DNA of 64,000 nucleotides from Granulicella mallensis (GTDB lineage Bacteria; Acidobacteriota; Terriglobia; Terriglobales; Acidobacteriaceae): positions 1-64,000 of the forward strand of contig NZ_JACHIO010000019.1 in NCBI RefSeq assembly GCF_014203225.1. Direction: 5' to 3'. Shown in pieces: positions 16,586 through 26,289 of this stretch. The notes under the pieces were generated by a model that searched no databases, was not told the DNA's origin, and was given only the letters and a program-made list of their open reading frames with translations. The first letter of the stretch is position 1; the number at the start of each line of letters is the position of its first letter. A program made the translations under genes and the position numbers.

Positions 16586-17506
16586 TTAGCCTGGCAATCC
16601 GCTCGTTGCTGCGGGCGGTGCTGTTGGATCGGCTTTCTGAAACACCAGTGTGCTGCTGGATGTGCCGAAGGGAATGTTCTCTTTGTTGAAGGCGATGAGC
16701 ACCCTGCGGCGTAGTTCGCGCAGCACACCATCGCGCTGGTTGGCGCGGACGCGCAGGTTGATGGGGTAGAGCACTTCGTGGCCGTTGATCTTATCTACGC
16801 CCAGGATCTGCGGATCGGCGATGATGACGTCGTGGAACGCCTCATCGGCCTTGAGATCGGTAGCCAGTCTTGTCAGCAGCGCCATCACTCGATCGGGGTT
16901 TACCTGTGTATCGACGCTGACCGTCAGCGTTGCGACGGAGAAGTCGCGTGACAGGTTGGAGACGGTTGCGATCTGGCTGTTCGGAACGATGTACAGGGTG
17001 CCGTCGCCGTCGCGCAGCGTGGTGCAGCGCAGGGTCAGGCTTTCGACCGTACCCTGCAGGCCTGCAACCTTTACGACGTCGCCGATGTTGTACTGATCTT
17101 CGATCAGGATGAAGACGCCGGTGAGCATGTCCTTGAAGATGGACTGTGCGCCAAAGCTGATGCCCAGGCCTATGACGCCGGCCGAGGCGATGAAGGGGGC
17201 GAGCGAGAAACCGATCGCGTCCAGGGTCTGAATAAAGATATAGAAGCCCAGCAGGCTGTAGGCGGTCGCGCGAATAATCCCGGCGGCGGTGCGCAGTTGC
17301 GCGGCCCTTTGCGAGTTTCCTACCAGGCGGTCCGCGTGTTTGCGCATGCGCTTCACGAAGAAGGAGACGACCTGCTGGAAAAATAATGCGATGATCAGGG
17401 CAAGCAGGATCTTGGGCACGCCGCGCTGGAGAAAGCTCAGGAGGTCGGTGTGCCAGCCGTCTTCCAATGTCCGAAACGGTAAAAATTTAGAAAAGGGCAT
17501 GTTCAA
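16586..17506 (-). CDS. MscS-family mechanosensitive channel
   Basis: A 306-residue inner-membrane channel that would relieve osmotic pressure. Three hydrophobic helices lie in the first 130 residues, with the third (pore) helix reading VIGLGISFGAQSIFKDMLTGV. The MscS beta domain follows (YNIGDVVKVAGLQGTVESLTLRCTTLRDGDGTLYIVPNSQI), then an alpha/beta C-terminal domain. The length matches the small MscS class. A GAG-rich weak ribosome site precedes the ATG. It is divergent from the E1 dehydrogenase gene; the 236 bp between them holds both promoters, with no clear operator seen. Confidence 0.93.
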   Translation of the reverse strand: MNMPFSKFLPFRTLEDGWHTDLLSFLQRGVPKILLALIIALFFQQVVSFFVKRMRKHADRLVGNSQRAAQLRTAAGIIRATAYSLLGFYIFIQTLDAIGFSLAPFIASAGVIGLGISFGAQSIFKDMLTGVFILIEDQYNIGDVVKVAGLQGTVESLTLRCTTLRDGDGTLYIVPNSQIATVSNLSRDFSVATLTVSVDTQVNPDRVMALLTRLATDLKADEAFHDVIIADPQILGVDKINGHEVLYPINLRVRANQRDGVLRELRRRVLIAFNKENIPFGTSSSTLVFQKADPTAPPAATSGLPG

Positions 17507-17742
17507 TCTCGCTCAAGGGTCTCGTGAAGAGGATACGGGAACATCGGGATCGTTAGATGCAAAACAGTTGCACAACGCCTTGAATGCAGTGCTTTTCGTT
17601 TGTGCCACCCGGGAACGGGTTTCGAGGGAGAACCAGAGGCCGGATATTTGAAGCGGCCCAGTCGAAGAACGCACTAGCCAACGCTTTCCACGGCGTGATA
17701 CGAGTAGAATCTTGCAAGGATTGGAGCGGGGGAGACACTGGC

Positions 17743-19929
17743 TTGATACAGAAGAATATGTCCAACAGTAAGACCACAGTATCGTCGGCAGGTGAGCCTG
17801 TCGCCGCAGGTCTTTCCGCCGCGCAGTTGATCGAGTTCTACCGGCTCATGTACCTCTCGCGTCGCAGCGACGACCGCGAGATCCTGCTCAAACGGCAGCA
17901 GAAGATCTTTTTTCAGATCTCCTGCGCCGGGCATGAGGCCCTGCTGGTCGCCGCCGGCCTGGCTATGAAGCCGGGCTATGACTGGTTCTTTCCGTACTAT
18001 CGTGACCGCGCCCTCTGCCTTGCGCTGGGCAATACGGTTGAGGAGCAACTGCTGCAGGCCGTAGGCGCGGCGGACGATCCCGCCAGCGGCGGACGCCAGA
18101 TGCCTTCTCACTGGACGAGCCGGCGGTTGAATATCGTCTCGCCCTCCTCGTCGACCGCGACGCAGTGCCTGCACGCCGTGGGTTGTGCCGAGGCTGGGCG
18201 CTACTTCACGCAACATCCCGAGGCTGCGAAGAAGGCAGATGGGGATTATCGTGAGTTCAAGGATGTGAAGTTCCACGCCGACGAGGTTGTTTATGTGTCG
18301 ATCGGCGAAGGCTCGACGAGCCAGGGCGAGTTCTGGGAGTCGTTGAATACGGCCTCCAACAGCAAGCTGCCCGTGTTGTATGTCGTCGAGGACAATGGAT
18401 ACGCGATCTCTACCCCGGTCGAGGCGAACACTCCCGGTGGCAATATCTCGCGGTTGATCGCAAATTTTCCGAACTTTCATTTTGCTGAAGTCGACGGCAC
18501 CGATGCCGTTGCGAGCTACGAGGCGATGGTCGAAGCGGTGGCGTACTGCCGCTCGGGCAAGGGCCCGGCGCTGGTCCACGGGCATGTTGTGCGGCCGTAC
18601 TCGCACTCTCTGAGCGATGACGAGCGGCATTATCGCAGCGAGGAAGAGTTGCAGGCCGATGCGCTGCGCGATCCCATCTCGCGGATGCAGATGTGGCTGC
18701 TGCGCGAGGGCATCCTCGATGCGCAGGGAATCAATGAGCTGGAGCGCAAGGTGGATGAAGAGGTGCAGCATGCCTCCGACCGTGCGCTGGCGGCGGTGCT
18801 TCCGCAGCCAGATACGATCCTGCGGCATGTGTACTCGGAAGATTTCGATCCGACGGTTGCGAGCCTTGTGCGTGAAATAGAGCCAACGGCCGACTCCAAC
18901 GAGCGCACGATGCTTGACCTCATCAACGCCTGCCTGCACGACGAGATGCGGCGCGATGAGCGCATCGTCATCTTCGGCGAGGACGTTGCCGATGCGACGC
19001 GCGACAAGGAATTGCGTGCCGGGAACCTGAAGGGCAAGGGCGGCGTCTTCAAGGTCACGGCGGGACTGCAGAAAGAGTTCGGCAACGACCGCGCGTGGAA
19101 CTCTCCGCTGGCCGAGGCGAACATTACCGGTCGTGCCATCGGCATGGCGGTGCGCGGGATGAAGCCGGTGGTCGAGATTCAGTTCTTCGACTACATCTGG
19201 CCGGCGATGCACCAGATGCGCAATGAACTCTCCGTGATGCGCTGGCGCTCGAACGGGCAGTTCTCCTGCCCGCTGGTGATGCGTGTACCCATTGGTGGCT
19301 ATCTTACGGGTGGATCGATCTATCATTCGCAGTCGGGTGAGAGCATCTTTACGCATACGCCGGGGGTACGGGTGATTATGCCGTCGAATGCGCTCGACGC
19401 AATCGGGTTGCTGCGCACGGCGATTCGCTGCGACGACCCTGTGCTGTTTCTCGAGCACAAGCGGCTGTATCGCGAGACCTTTGGGCGGTCGGCGTATCCG
19501 GGGCCGAACTATACGATTCCGTTCGGCAAGGCGAAGACCGTGAAGGAAGGCAAGGACCTTACCGTGATTACCTATGGCGCGGTGGTGCCGAGGGCGTTGC
19601 AGGCTGCCCAGCGGATGCAGCGCGAGAAGGGCGTCGACGTTGAAGTAATCGATCTGCGCAGTCTCAGCCCCTATGACTGGGAGGCGATTGCGACCTCGGT
19701 GCGCAAGACCAGCAAGGTGATTGTGGCGCATGAGGACATGCTGAGCTGGGGCTACGGGGCGGAGATCGCCGCGCGGATTGGCGATGAGCTGTTCCACGAT
19801 CTGGATGCGCCGGTACGGCGTGTTGGATCGATGGATACGTTTGTGGCGTATCAGCCGCTGCTGGAAGATGTGATCCTGCCGCAGCCAGAGCATCTGTTCC
19901 AGGCGATGAGCGATCTGGCGGCGTTTTAG
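17743..19929 (+). CDS. Fused 2-oxoacid dehydrogenase E1 alpha/beta (branched-chain type)
   Basis: Thiamine-diphosphate E1 component of a 2-oxoacid dehydrogenase complex, with alpha and beta subunits in one chain of about 728 residues. The alpha half shows the ThDP motif ([32 protein letters not shown], key residues GEG...NN-type end). The beta half begins near [27 protein letters not shown] and continues with [12 protein letters not shown] and [13 protein letters not shown]. The best ribosome site (GGGGGAG, 8 nt upstream) supports a TTG start at 17743 rather than the ATG at 17758. No E2 or E3 gene is adjacent, so the complex must use subunits encoded elsewhere. A branched-chain substrate is likely but not certain. 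Confidence 0.9.
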   Translation: MIQKNMSNSKTTVSSAGEPVAAGLSAAQLIEFYRLMYLSRRSDDREILLKRQQKIFFQISCAGHEALLVAAGLAMKPGYDWFFPYYRDRALCLALGNTVEEQLLQAVGAADDPASGGRQMPSHWTSRRLNIVSPSSSTATQCLHAVGCAEAGRYFTQHPEAAKKADGDYREFKDVKFHADEVVYVSIGEGSTSQGEFWESLNTASNSKLPVLYVVEDNGYAISTPVEANTPGGNISRLIANFPNFHFAEVDGTDAVASYEAMVEAVAYCRSGKGPALVHGHVVRPYSHSLSDDERHYRSEEELQADALRDPISRMQMWLLREGILDAQGINELERKVDEEVQHASDRALAAVLPQPDTILRHVYSEDFDPTVASLVREIEPTADSNERTMLDLINACLHDEMRRDERIVIFGEDVADATRDKELRAGNLKGKGGVFKVTAGLQKEFGNDRAWNSPLAEANITGRAIGMAVRGMKPVVEIQFFDYIWPAMHQMRNELSVMRWRSNGQFSCPLVMRVPIGGYLTGGSIYHSQSGESIFTHTPGVRVIMPSNALDAIGLLRTAIRCDDPVLFLEHKRLYRETFGRSAYPGPNYTIPFGKAKTVKEGKDLTVITYGAVVPRALQAAQRMQREKGVDVEVIDLRSLSPYDWEAIATSVRKTSKVIVAHEDMLSWGYGAEIAARIGDELFHDLDAPVRRVGSMDTFVAYQPLLEDVILPQPEHLFQAMSDLAAF

Positions 19930-20532
19930 GGTAGTGGGGTAGAGCGTGGCGGTCTTTTGCCTTTGCCTTTCTGGTGGTCATTCCGACCCTGAGCGAAGCC
20001 GAAGGGGAGTGAACCTGCTTCCCGCCCGAGCAGGCTAAAGTGTGTGCGCAGACAGGAACTGGAAGGACTATAGCGGCAGGGTGCCCCATCCTCGACGCAC
20101 GGTTTTATCGTGCGGCAGGGTGGGGTATAGACGCTAAGCGAATCCCACAAATCTTCGAAGCGCGCTTTGCGTCGGGGGTATCGTTTGCGGTAGCAAACGA
20201 CCGCACTCCTCCACCTAGGCATAGTTTCCACTACGAGCAAAAGGCGGTCGTGCTTTGCACGATACCCCACCCTGCCGCGCAAGATCGCGCGTCGAGGATG
20301 GGGCACCCGGTCGCTATAGTCCTTCCAGTTACTGTCTACCTGCATATCTGTAGTGATACAAGCAAACAGCAGGTTCGCTGGCTGCGCTCGGAATGACAAC
20401 CAGAACAGCAAACGCCAAGACAAAAGCTAAGATCAAAGCGTTGGTCTATTTTTAACATTCGAATTCCACAACTGCTGATTTGAGGGCGGGTCTATGAAGG
20501 TGGCATAAGACACATCTCAGGAGAACTTCGTC
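19930..20532. repeat. Gene-free 600 bp with nested long inverted repeats
   Basis: No gene is seen. Family B repeats in opposite orientation lie at about 19978-20025 and 20370-20396. Inside them is a long inverted repeat: 20057-20098 pairs with 20289-20330 with only a few mismatches, and it continues imperfectly to about 20133 and 20254. The centre holds further short hairpins. The DUF1800 gene follows, with AGGAGAA before its start. Confidence 0.8.
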
Positions 20533-22779
20533 ATGACGACGTCATTGAAGTCTTTGGGCCCTGTATTTGAAGCGGGTAAGGCCGCTACCGTTGCTGTACT
20601 TTGCGTTTTGATGACTGTGCCACCGGCGGTCGCCGCGGTGCCGACGACGACTTCGGGGAAGGTCGCTCTGCCTGCGTCTGTTCAGAAGACACCGCTCACG
20701 CACCAGCAGAAGACGCTTCATGCGCTCAATCGCCTGACCTTCGGTCCGCGGCTCGGGGATGAGCAGGCCGTCAGCAGGATGGGTATGGAGGCCTGGTTTC
20801 AGCGTCAGCTGCATCCTGAGAACATCGACGATTCGGCCTTTGAGGCGAGGCTGAACCAGTTTCCCGCATTGAAGCTTTCGCAGGAAGAGCTGATGAGCCG
20901 CTATCCGATGCCGCAGACCGTGCGCCAGATGGCCCGCAACCATGATCCTCTGCCTGCCGATCCGGTGGAGCACGCGATCTATGCGGACGCCATCGCGTAC
21001 TACGCTACCGTCGCGGCGAAAGCCGACGATAAGACTGCTGCCAAGACCGGCGAAGCGAAGGCTAATGGTGCGGCAGCAGGCGATGGCATGGGCGACGCGA
21101 TGCAGGTGCAGAAAAACGCTCCCGCAAAGATGGATGATGCTTCGACCGACAACGCCATGACGGCGGACGGTACAGCGCCGAAGACCAAGGCTAACGGCAA
21201 GCGCAAGTTCAGCGGCACACCGATGTCCGACGACGAGGTAGAGGCTGTGCTGGCGCTCCAGCCGGAGCAGCGTTTTGCCAGGCTCGTTGCGATGTCTCCT
21301 GAGGAGATGATCAGTTTCCGCAGGGGCCTTAAGCCGCGCCAACAAGGCGCCTTGTTGAAGGATTTCTCACCGGAACAACGGGAGGATGTGGCTGCCATGC
21401 AGAGGCCGGAGCACATGGTGATCGCCGAAGCCCTGCAGGAGCGGCTGCTGCGCGATGTGTACTCGGAGCGGCAGCTGCAGGCTGTGATGGTGGACTTCTG
21501 GTTGAACCACTTCAGCGTCTATGTCGGGAAGAACCAGATCGAGCCGTACCTTCTGGCTTCTTATGAGCGCGATTCTGTTCTGCCGAATGCGTTGGGCAAG
21601 TTCGAAGACCTGCTCGTGGCCAATGCCAAGAGCCCGGCGATGCTGCTGTACCTGGACAATGCCCAGAGTGTCGGGCCGGATTCGAAGGCGGCGGAGCGAA
21701 GCAAGAGGATCAGTGAGGTTGCTCCTGACTCGAAGATCGCCAAGGCTGCTGCGAAGGGGTTGAACGAGAACTATGGCCGCGAGCTGATGGAGCTCCACAC
21801 TCTTGGCGTGAACGGCGGCTATACCCAGCAGGATGTGATCGAGGTCGCCAAGTGCTTTACCGGCTGGACGATCGACCGTCCCTATCAGGGCGGCAGCGGC
21901 GGCTTTGTCTTTGACGACAGGCGCCATGAGCCCGGAACGAAGACCGTTCTCGGCCAGACGATTCCCGAGGGGGGCGTGAACGAGGGACTTCAGGTGTTGC
22001 ACATCCTGGCTACGAGCCCGGCGACGGCGCGATTTGTTTCTACCCAGCTGGCAGTGCGCTTCGTTAGCGATACACCCTCTCCGGCGCTGGTCAATCGCAT
22101 GGCTGCGACCTTCCTCAAGACAGACGGCGACATCAAGGCGGTGCTGAGTACGATGTTCCACTCGCCTGAGTTCTGGGCTCCGTCAGTGTATCGGGCAAAG
22201 GTGAAGACGCCGATCGAGTTCATGGCTTCGGCGCTGCGGGCGAGCGATGCAAACCTGGTCAATCCGGCGGTGGTGGTGCAGGCGATGAATCAGCTGGGGA
22301 TGCCGATCTACGGGATGCAGACGCCGAACGGCTACTCGTGGAAGTCCGACCACTGGGTCAGCAGTAATGCTCTGGTTTCGCGCATGAACTTTGCTCTGGT
22401 GCTGAGCGGTGGCCGTGTTCCGGGGGCTCATCCGGATTGGCCGCACCTGCTGGGAGACGCGGAAGAGTCTCCAGTGGTCACGGCACCCAATTCGGCTACG
22501 GAGTTGAAGCTGGAGTCATTGTTGCTCGGACAGCCGGCAACTCCACGCACTCGTGGGACGGTGATGGAGCAGTTTACGAATCCGGATACGCAGCAAACGG
22601 CCCAGCAGAACTTTGCGATGAAGGCGAATGCGGCGGATGACATGGGAGCTTCCCTGGTGCGGATTGGCGGAAAGAAGCAGCAGGGCCAGGGACCAGGGCT
22701 GCAGTCGGGTCAGCCGGCGACGCCGCTCGCGACCATGGCGGGATTGTTGTTGGGCTCTCCTGACTTTCAGCGGAGATAA
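20533..22779 (+). CDS. DUF1800 family protein
   Basis: A 748-residue protein with an N-terminal hydrophobic export signal (about residues 15-38, AATVAVLCVLMTVPPAVAA). The DUF1800 body is recognisable: HALNRLTFGPRLGDE near the N-terminus, VMVDFWLNHFSVYVGK, NYGRELMELHTLGVNGGYTQQDV, and VAKCFTGWTID. A Lys/Ala/Asp-rich low-complexity insert (about residues 155-230) interrupts the domain. Its function is unknown. It is the standard partner of DUF1501 proteins, and the next gene (165 bp on, same strand) encodes one. The two are probably cotranscribed and act outside the cytoplasm. The start is supported by AGGAG upstream. Confidence 0.9.
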   Translation: MTTSLKSLGPVFEAGKAATVAVLCVLMTVPPAVAAVPTTTSGKVALPASVQKTPLTHQQKTLHALNRLTFGPRLGDEQAVSRMGMEAWFQRQLHPENIDDSAFEARLNQFPALKLSQEELMSRYPMPQTVRQMARNHDPLPADPVEHAIYADAIAYYATVAAKADDKTAAKTGEAKANGAAAGDGMGDAMQVQKNAPAKMDDASTDNAMTADGTAPKTKANGKRKFSGTPMSDDEVEAVLALQPEQRFARLVAMSPEEMISFRRGLKPRQQGALLKDFSPEQREDVAAMQRPEHMVIAEALQERLLRDVYSERQLQAVMVDFWLNHFSVYVGKNQIEPYLLASYERDSVLPNALGKFEDLLVANAKSPAMLLYLDNAQSVGPDSKAAERSKRISEVAPDSKIAKAAAKGLNENYGRELMELHTLGVNGGYTQQDVIEVAKCFTGWTIDRPYQGGSGGFVFDDRRHEPGTKTVLGQTIPEGGVNEGLQVLHILATSPATARFVSTQLAVRFVSDTPSPALVNRMAATFLKTDGDIKAVLSTMFHSPEFWAPSVYRAKVKTPIEFMASALRASDANLVNPAVVVQAMNQLGMPIYGMQTPNGYSWKSDHWVSSNALVSRMNFALVLSGGRVPGAHPDWPHLLGDAEESPVVTAPNSATELKLESLLLGQPATPRTRGTVMEQFTNPDTQQTAQQNFAMKANAADDMGASLVRIGGKKQQGQGPGLQSGQPATPLATMAGLLLGSPDFQRR

Positions 22780-22943
22780 CGTCGCGTTGGTGCAGAAGAT
22801 GCATGGGTGCATCGAGATAGAGCTGTGCCTGAAATTCACGTAGGGCTCGACACTTCCAGACAACTTTCGTCCGGGAGTAGAGTTACTACCAGCAAGGGAA
22901 GTTGCGTCAGGGACGGCGCTTCCAGGAATCAAGGAGTTCAATC

Positions 22944-24263
22944 ATGTCGACCAGGACGATCTATACCGATTCGAGCGATTGGGGCTGCGATATGCACGGG
23001 CGCGATCTTCCGCGGCGCAACACCGTCACGCGGCGTGGATTCATGCGCGGAGGAGCCCTGGCTCTGGTGGGTACCTCGGTCATTCCGAGCTTTCTTACGC
23101 GGTCGATCTATGCGGAGATGACCACGGCTGCCGCTAATAAGAAGAAGCTGGTTGTGATCTTCCAGCGCGGCGCCTGTGACGGCCTGAATGTTGTGGTGCC
23201 CCATGCGGAGAAGAACTACTACGCAATGCGTCCCACGATCGCGATCAAGCAGAACGAGGTGATCGACCTCAACGGGTTCTTCGGCCTGCATCCTTCGATG
23301 GCGGCGTTCAAGCCGCTCTACGATCAGGGGCACCTGGCGATCGTCCACGCTGCGGGATCGCCGGACACCACGCGGTCGCACTTCGATGCGCAGGACTATA
23401 TGGAGTCGGGCACTCCGGGCGTCAAGGTGACGCAGGATGGCTGGCTGAACCGCGCGCTCCAGGACGAGAAGCTGGCGGGCAAGCCTTCGGCCTTCCGCGC
23501 CGTCGCGTTGGGAACCCAGGTTCCGCGTACTCTGCAGGGCAAGATTCCGGCCATTGCAGTCGCCAATCTGGCGGATTTTTCGGTGGCCGGCCGTGGGCCG
23601 CAGACCTCGCCGATCTCGAACGCCTTTCAGGCCATGTACGACGAGAGCTCGGATGCTGTGCTGCACGGCACGGGTGAGGAGACGTTCGAGGCCGTCAAGA
23701 TGCTCAAGTCGGCCGATCCGGCACACTATCAGCCGGCGGCGGGAGTTACCTATCCCAATACGGCGTTCGGCAACAGCCTGAAGCAGGTCGCCCAGTTGCT
23801 CAAGGCGAACCTCGGGGTGGAAGCGGCGTTCTCCGACATCGGTGGCTGGGACACGCACCAGAACCAGGGTGGGGCGACCGGTCAGCTCTCCAACCGGCTG
23901 AAGGAGTTCTCCGAGACCATTGCGGCCTTCTGGAAGGACATGGGGGCCGACTCCGAGAACGTCACGCTGGTTACGATGTCCGAGTTTGGCCGTACGGCCC
24001 GGCAGAACGGCACCGGCGGAACCGACCATGGCCACGCGAACGTGATGTTCGTTCTGGGCGGCACGGTGAAGGGCGGCAAGGTCTACGGCAGGTGGCCGGG
24101 GCTCTCCAATGAACAGCTTAATGAAGGCCGCGATCTCGCTGTGACAACTGATTTTCGGAATGTTCTGGGTGAGGCTGCCTACAAAACCCTGGGATCGCGG
24201 AATATGGAAGCGGTCTTCCCCGGGGCAAAGGTCAACCCCGCAGCATTTCTTAACTTTGCGTAA
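22944..24263 (+). CDS. DUF1501 family Tat-exported protein
   Basis: About 439 residues from the ATG at 22944, which has a perfect AAGGAG 7 nt upstream. The N-terminus carries a twin-arginine signal (TRRGFMRGGALALVG). The rest shows the DUF1501 pattern, related to the sulfatase/alkaline-phosphatase fold: FQRGACDGLNVVVPH, LHPSMAAFKPLYDQG, GSPDTTRSHFDAQDYME, SDIGGWDTHQNQG and TMSEFGRTARQNGTGGTDHGHAN. The conserved Asp and His residues would suit metal binding, but no activity is established for the family. It is paired with the upstream DUF1800 gene and followed by a terminator. Confidence 0.92.
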   Translation: MSTRTIYTDSSDWGCDMHGRDLPRRNTVTRRGFMRGGALALVGTSVIPSFLTRSIYAEMTTAAANKKKLVVIFQRGACDGLNVVVPHAEKNYYAMRPTIAIKQNEVIDLNGFFGLHPSMAAFKPLYDQGHLAIVHAAGSPDTTRSHFDAQDYMESGTPGVKVTQDGWLNRALQDEKLAGKPSAFRAVALGTQVPRTLQGKIPAIAVANLADFSVAGRGPQTSPISNAFQAMYDESSDAVLHGTGEETFEAVKMLKSADPAHYQPAAGVTYPNTAFGNSLKQVAQLLKANLGVEAAFSDIGGWDTHQNQGGATGQLSNRLKEFSETIAAFWKDMGADSENVTLVTMSEFGRTARQNGTGGTDHGHANVMFVLGGTVKGGKVYGRWPGLSNEQLNEGRDLAVTTDFRNVLGEAAYKTLGSRNMEAVFPGAKVNPAAFLNFA

Positions 24264-24293
24264 GCTCCTTGTAATAAAGGGATTAAGTTGTAA

Positions 24294-24335
24294 AAAGAAG
24301 AGCAGGCCGGATGTCTTCGGTCTGCTCTTTTACTT
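24294..24335 (+). terminator. Intrinsic terminator after the DUF1501 gene
   Basis: A hairpin AGAGCAGGCC ... GGTCTGCTCT (one G-T pair) is followed by TTTTACTTTTCTT, 35 bp past the stop codon. Confidence 0.85.
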
Positions 24336-24646
24336 TTCTTGAGGTACTTTGAGAAAATATATGGAAAGTGGAAAACTTTTTCCCAAAACTTACGTCTTAT
24401 TGGATGTAACACGAAACACAATGCAGCAGCCGGCCCAGCAGTCCCCACGGTCACCGGCATCCCCTATCCGCACAACCCTCCCCACCCCTCTGTAAGGTCG
24501 CCAGAACATCGGCGGCCTTCACGCCTTTAAGGCAGAACAAGCGGCCGCAAAACCTTTGACGCAAAGGACGCAGAGAAAAGAGCCAAGTTTCGCTACGGCT
24601 GCTGTGGCGAAACTTGGCTCTCTTTGCGCCCTTTGTGTCAGGGCTC
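24336..24646. repeat. Gene-free gap with a 14-bp hairpin repeat
   Basis: Most of the gap shows nothing nameable. At 24580-24593 and 24607-24620 there is a perfect inverted repeat (GAGCCAAGTTTCGC and its complement). It is bordered by GACGCAAAGGACGCAGAG, a sequence that also has relatives near 57.6 kb. On the minus strand it may end transcription from nothing in particular; it lies just beyond the 3' end of the hydrolase-like gene. Confidence 0.65.
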
Positions 24647-25564
24647 TTAGGGTTTGACTGGAAGAGTCGAGGACATCTGGGGTACGTAGGTGTCCAGAAA
24701 ACGCCGGAGAGAATCGTGAAGGGCTGCCTGGTTCTGGCCGGGGGCGAGCTCGACGGTCAGCTTTGGGTTGGCGGCATTCGCTAGGTTGGCTGGGATCGGG
24801 CCGGTTGTGGAGGAGATTAATAGTTTGGGGGTAGCGAGGCTGCGCAGACGATCGGCCAGGGGGAAGCGCTCGCGGAAGAGCAGGCTGATGGGTACCATCC
24901 TCGAACGGGAGTCTTGCCGGACGCGCGCTTCGAAGTCGCCGTCGGGGTTTTGGAGAATCAGGGCGGCAAGCTCTTTGTGGTCTGTGCAGAGCTTGGCTGC
25001 CAGTGAGGCTCCAGCGCCGCTGCCATAGGCGATGACGGAGTTGCCGGGGATGCCGCGCAGGCCTGTCACATAGCTGAGTGCCGATTCAGCGTCGCCCTCC
25101 ATCAAGACTTCCGTAGGGTGTTTGCCGCCGCTCCGGCCAAAGCCGCGGTAGTCGAAGAGGAGGACGTTGAGCTGGGCATCGTGGAGAGTGCGAGCATCCG
25201 TCAGGGCATCGCTCATGGAGCCCTGGCCGCTGTGGAGCATGATCACAGTCGGGTAGGAGGGCACGTCGCCGGGAATCCACCAGCCGTCGAGCTGGGGCTG
25301 GCCGCTGGCGTCCACGCCGAAGTGGACTTCCGTGAAGGCGAGGTTGAGGTCCTTTGGGGTTTGTTTGATGGTTCGTGAGGGCTGGAGCACGAGTTGCCAC
25401 TGGCCATAGGAAAAGAGACCGCATACGGTGAGATAGGCGCAGACTACGGCGAAGGCGATCACTACGCCAAGTGCCTGCAGTATCCATCGCGGATCGACGA
25501 CTTCAGGGGGAGCGCTGTTGGTGAAATTCGGTCGGGCCTGCGGCTTGGGCGGACGGTTCGGCAT
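24647..25564 (-). CDS. Alpha/beta-hydrolase-fold membrane-anchored protein, apparently catalytically degenerate
   Basis: About 305 residues with one N-terminal membrane helix (ILQALGVVIAFAVVCAYLTV) and an alpha/beta hydrolase domain. LDGWWIPGD, the oxyanion-region MLHSGQG and the family motif VLLFDYRGFGRSGG are all present. At the nucleophile elbow, where relatives read YGRSLGG, this protein reads YGSGAGA, so the catalytic serine position is glycine. The usual acid-residue motif is also not evident near LLISSTTGP. It may be a non-enzymatic family member. The ATG at 25564 has AGGAG upstream; the open frame to 25906 is antisense to the Rieske gene and is not used. Confidence 0.75.
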   Translation of the reverse strand: MPNRPPKPQARPNFTNSAPPEVVDPRWILQALGVVIAFAVVCAYLTVCGLFSYGQWQLVLQPSRTIKQTPKDLNLAFTEVHFGVDASGQPQLDGWWIPGDVPSYPTVIMLHSGQGSMSDALTDARTLHDAQLNVLLFDYRGFGRSGGKHPTEVLMEGDAESALSYVTGLRGIPGNSVIAYGSGAGASLAAKLCTDHKELAALILQNPDGDFEARVRQDSRSRMVPISLLFRERFPLADRLRSLATPKLLISSTTGPIPANLANAANPKLTVELAPGQNQAALHDSLRRFLDTYVPQMSSTLPVKP

Positions 25565-25640
25565 GGTTCTCCTGATCTTGTCCAGCATCTCATGGGTAAA
25601 AGAAAATGAGTGAAGGCTGAAGTAGCCGAAGGAGAGACGT

Positions 25641-25952
25641 GTGTCCCACTGGGTTCGGTTGTGCGGAGTGAAGGAGATTCCTGAGCCGGGAAGTGTCATG
25701 GAGGTCGAGGCGGAGGGAGTGGCGATCTGCCTGGCCAACGTTAATGGCCGTCTGGCGGCGCTGGATAACTGGTGTCCGCATCGTCGCGGGCCGCTGGGGG
25801 CGGGCTGGATTGAGGGCGAGGCGGTGGTGTGTCCCTGGCACTCGTGGGCTTTCAATACTGTTACCGGGATTGCGGAGCCGCCAGAGAGGGCCCGGGTGGA
25901 CGTCATGCCTGTAAAAATTGAGAACGATGATCTCCTGGTGAATTTGGGCTAG
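25641..25952 (+). CDS. Rieske [2Fe-2S] ferredoxin-like protein (NirD-like)
   Basis: A 103-residue soluble protein with a complete Rieske cluster motif: CPHRRG (Cys, His) and CPWHSW (Cys, His), spaced by 15-16 residues. It resembles the small subunit of nitrite reductase (NirD) and stand-alone Rieske ferredoxins of dioxygenases. No reductase or oxygenase gene is adjacent, so its partner is unknown. The start is GTG at 25641, supported by GAAGGAG 8 nt upstream. It is divergent from the hydrolase-like gene (76 bp between starts). Confidence 0.88.
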   Translation: MSHWVRLCGVKEIPEPGSVMEVEAEGVAICLANVNGRLAALDNWCPHRRGPLGAGWIEGEAVVCPWHSWAFNTVTGIAEPPERARVDVMPVKIENDDLLVNLG

Positions 25953-26101
25953 TGAATTTGGGCGATTCTGACGTGCCGCGACTCTAGTCTGGTCCCCAAT
26001 AGATTTTTAATTCAGAAAACTCTTTTACTCAGCTTTGCTTCTCATAGGATGATGGGCAGCGACGAATTCACATCGATCGCCCTGATTGGAGAATTTTTTA
26101 G

Positions 26102-26233
26102 ATGAAGCGTACATTGCTCTCTCTCTTCGCTCTCGCCCTTTTTGCTGGTTCTTTCAGCGCCGCTGAAGCGCAGCATCATCGTCACCGTGTTTGCCACTAT
26201 AGCCACCATCACCGTGTTTGCCACTGGGCGTAG
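26102..26233 (+). CDS. Tiny exported His-rich peptide
   Basis: A 43-codon gene. Residues 1-24 form a textbook signal peptide (KRTLLSLFALALFAGSFSAAEA). The mature part of about 19 residues contains two copies of HHRVCH-like units (HHRHRVCHY, then HHHRVCHW): eight His and two Cys. A GGAG box lies 10 nt upstream and a strong terminator follows 20 bp after the stop, so it looks like a complete transcription unit. His/Cys density suggests periplasmic metal binding, but this is inference. The DNA repeat CACCGTGTTTGCCACT shows the unit was duplicated. Confidence 0.65.
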   Translation: MKRTLLSLFALALFAGSFSAAEAQHHRHRVCHYSHHHRVCHWA

Positions 26234-26252
26234 TTTCGCGTCTCTAACTGTG

Positions 26253-26280
26253 AAGGCCCGGTCAAAAGCCGGGCCTTTTC
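26253..26280 (+). terminator. Intrinsic terminator after the His-rich peptide gene
   Basis: AAGGCCCGG (26253-26261) pairs with CCGGGCCTT (26269-26277), with a 7-nt loop, followed by TTTTC. Confidence 0.9.
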
Positions 26281-26289
26281 GTTTATGCA

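Noticed and set aside
17674-19893. Long open frame (739 codons) on the minus strand inside the E1 gene
   Set aside because: It is antisense to a clear dehydrogenase. The codon bias of high-GC genes creates such open frames; the translation is Arg/His-rich and shows no domain.
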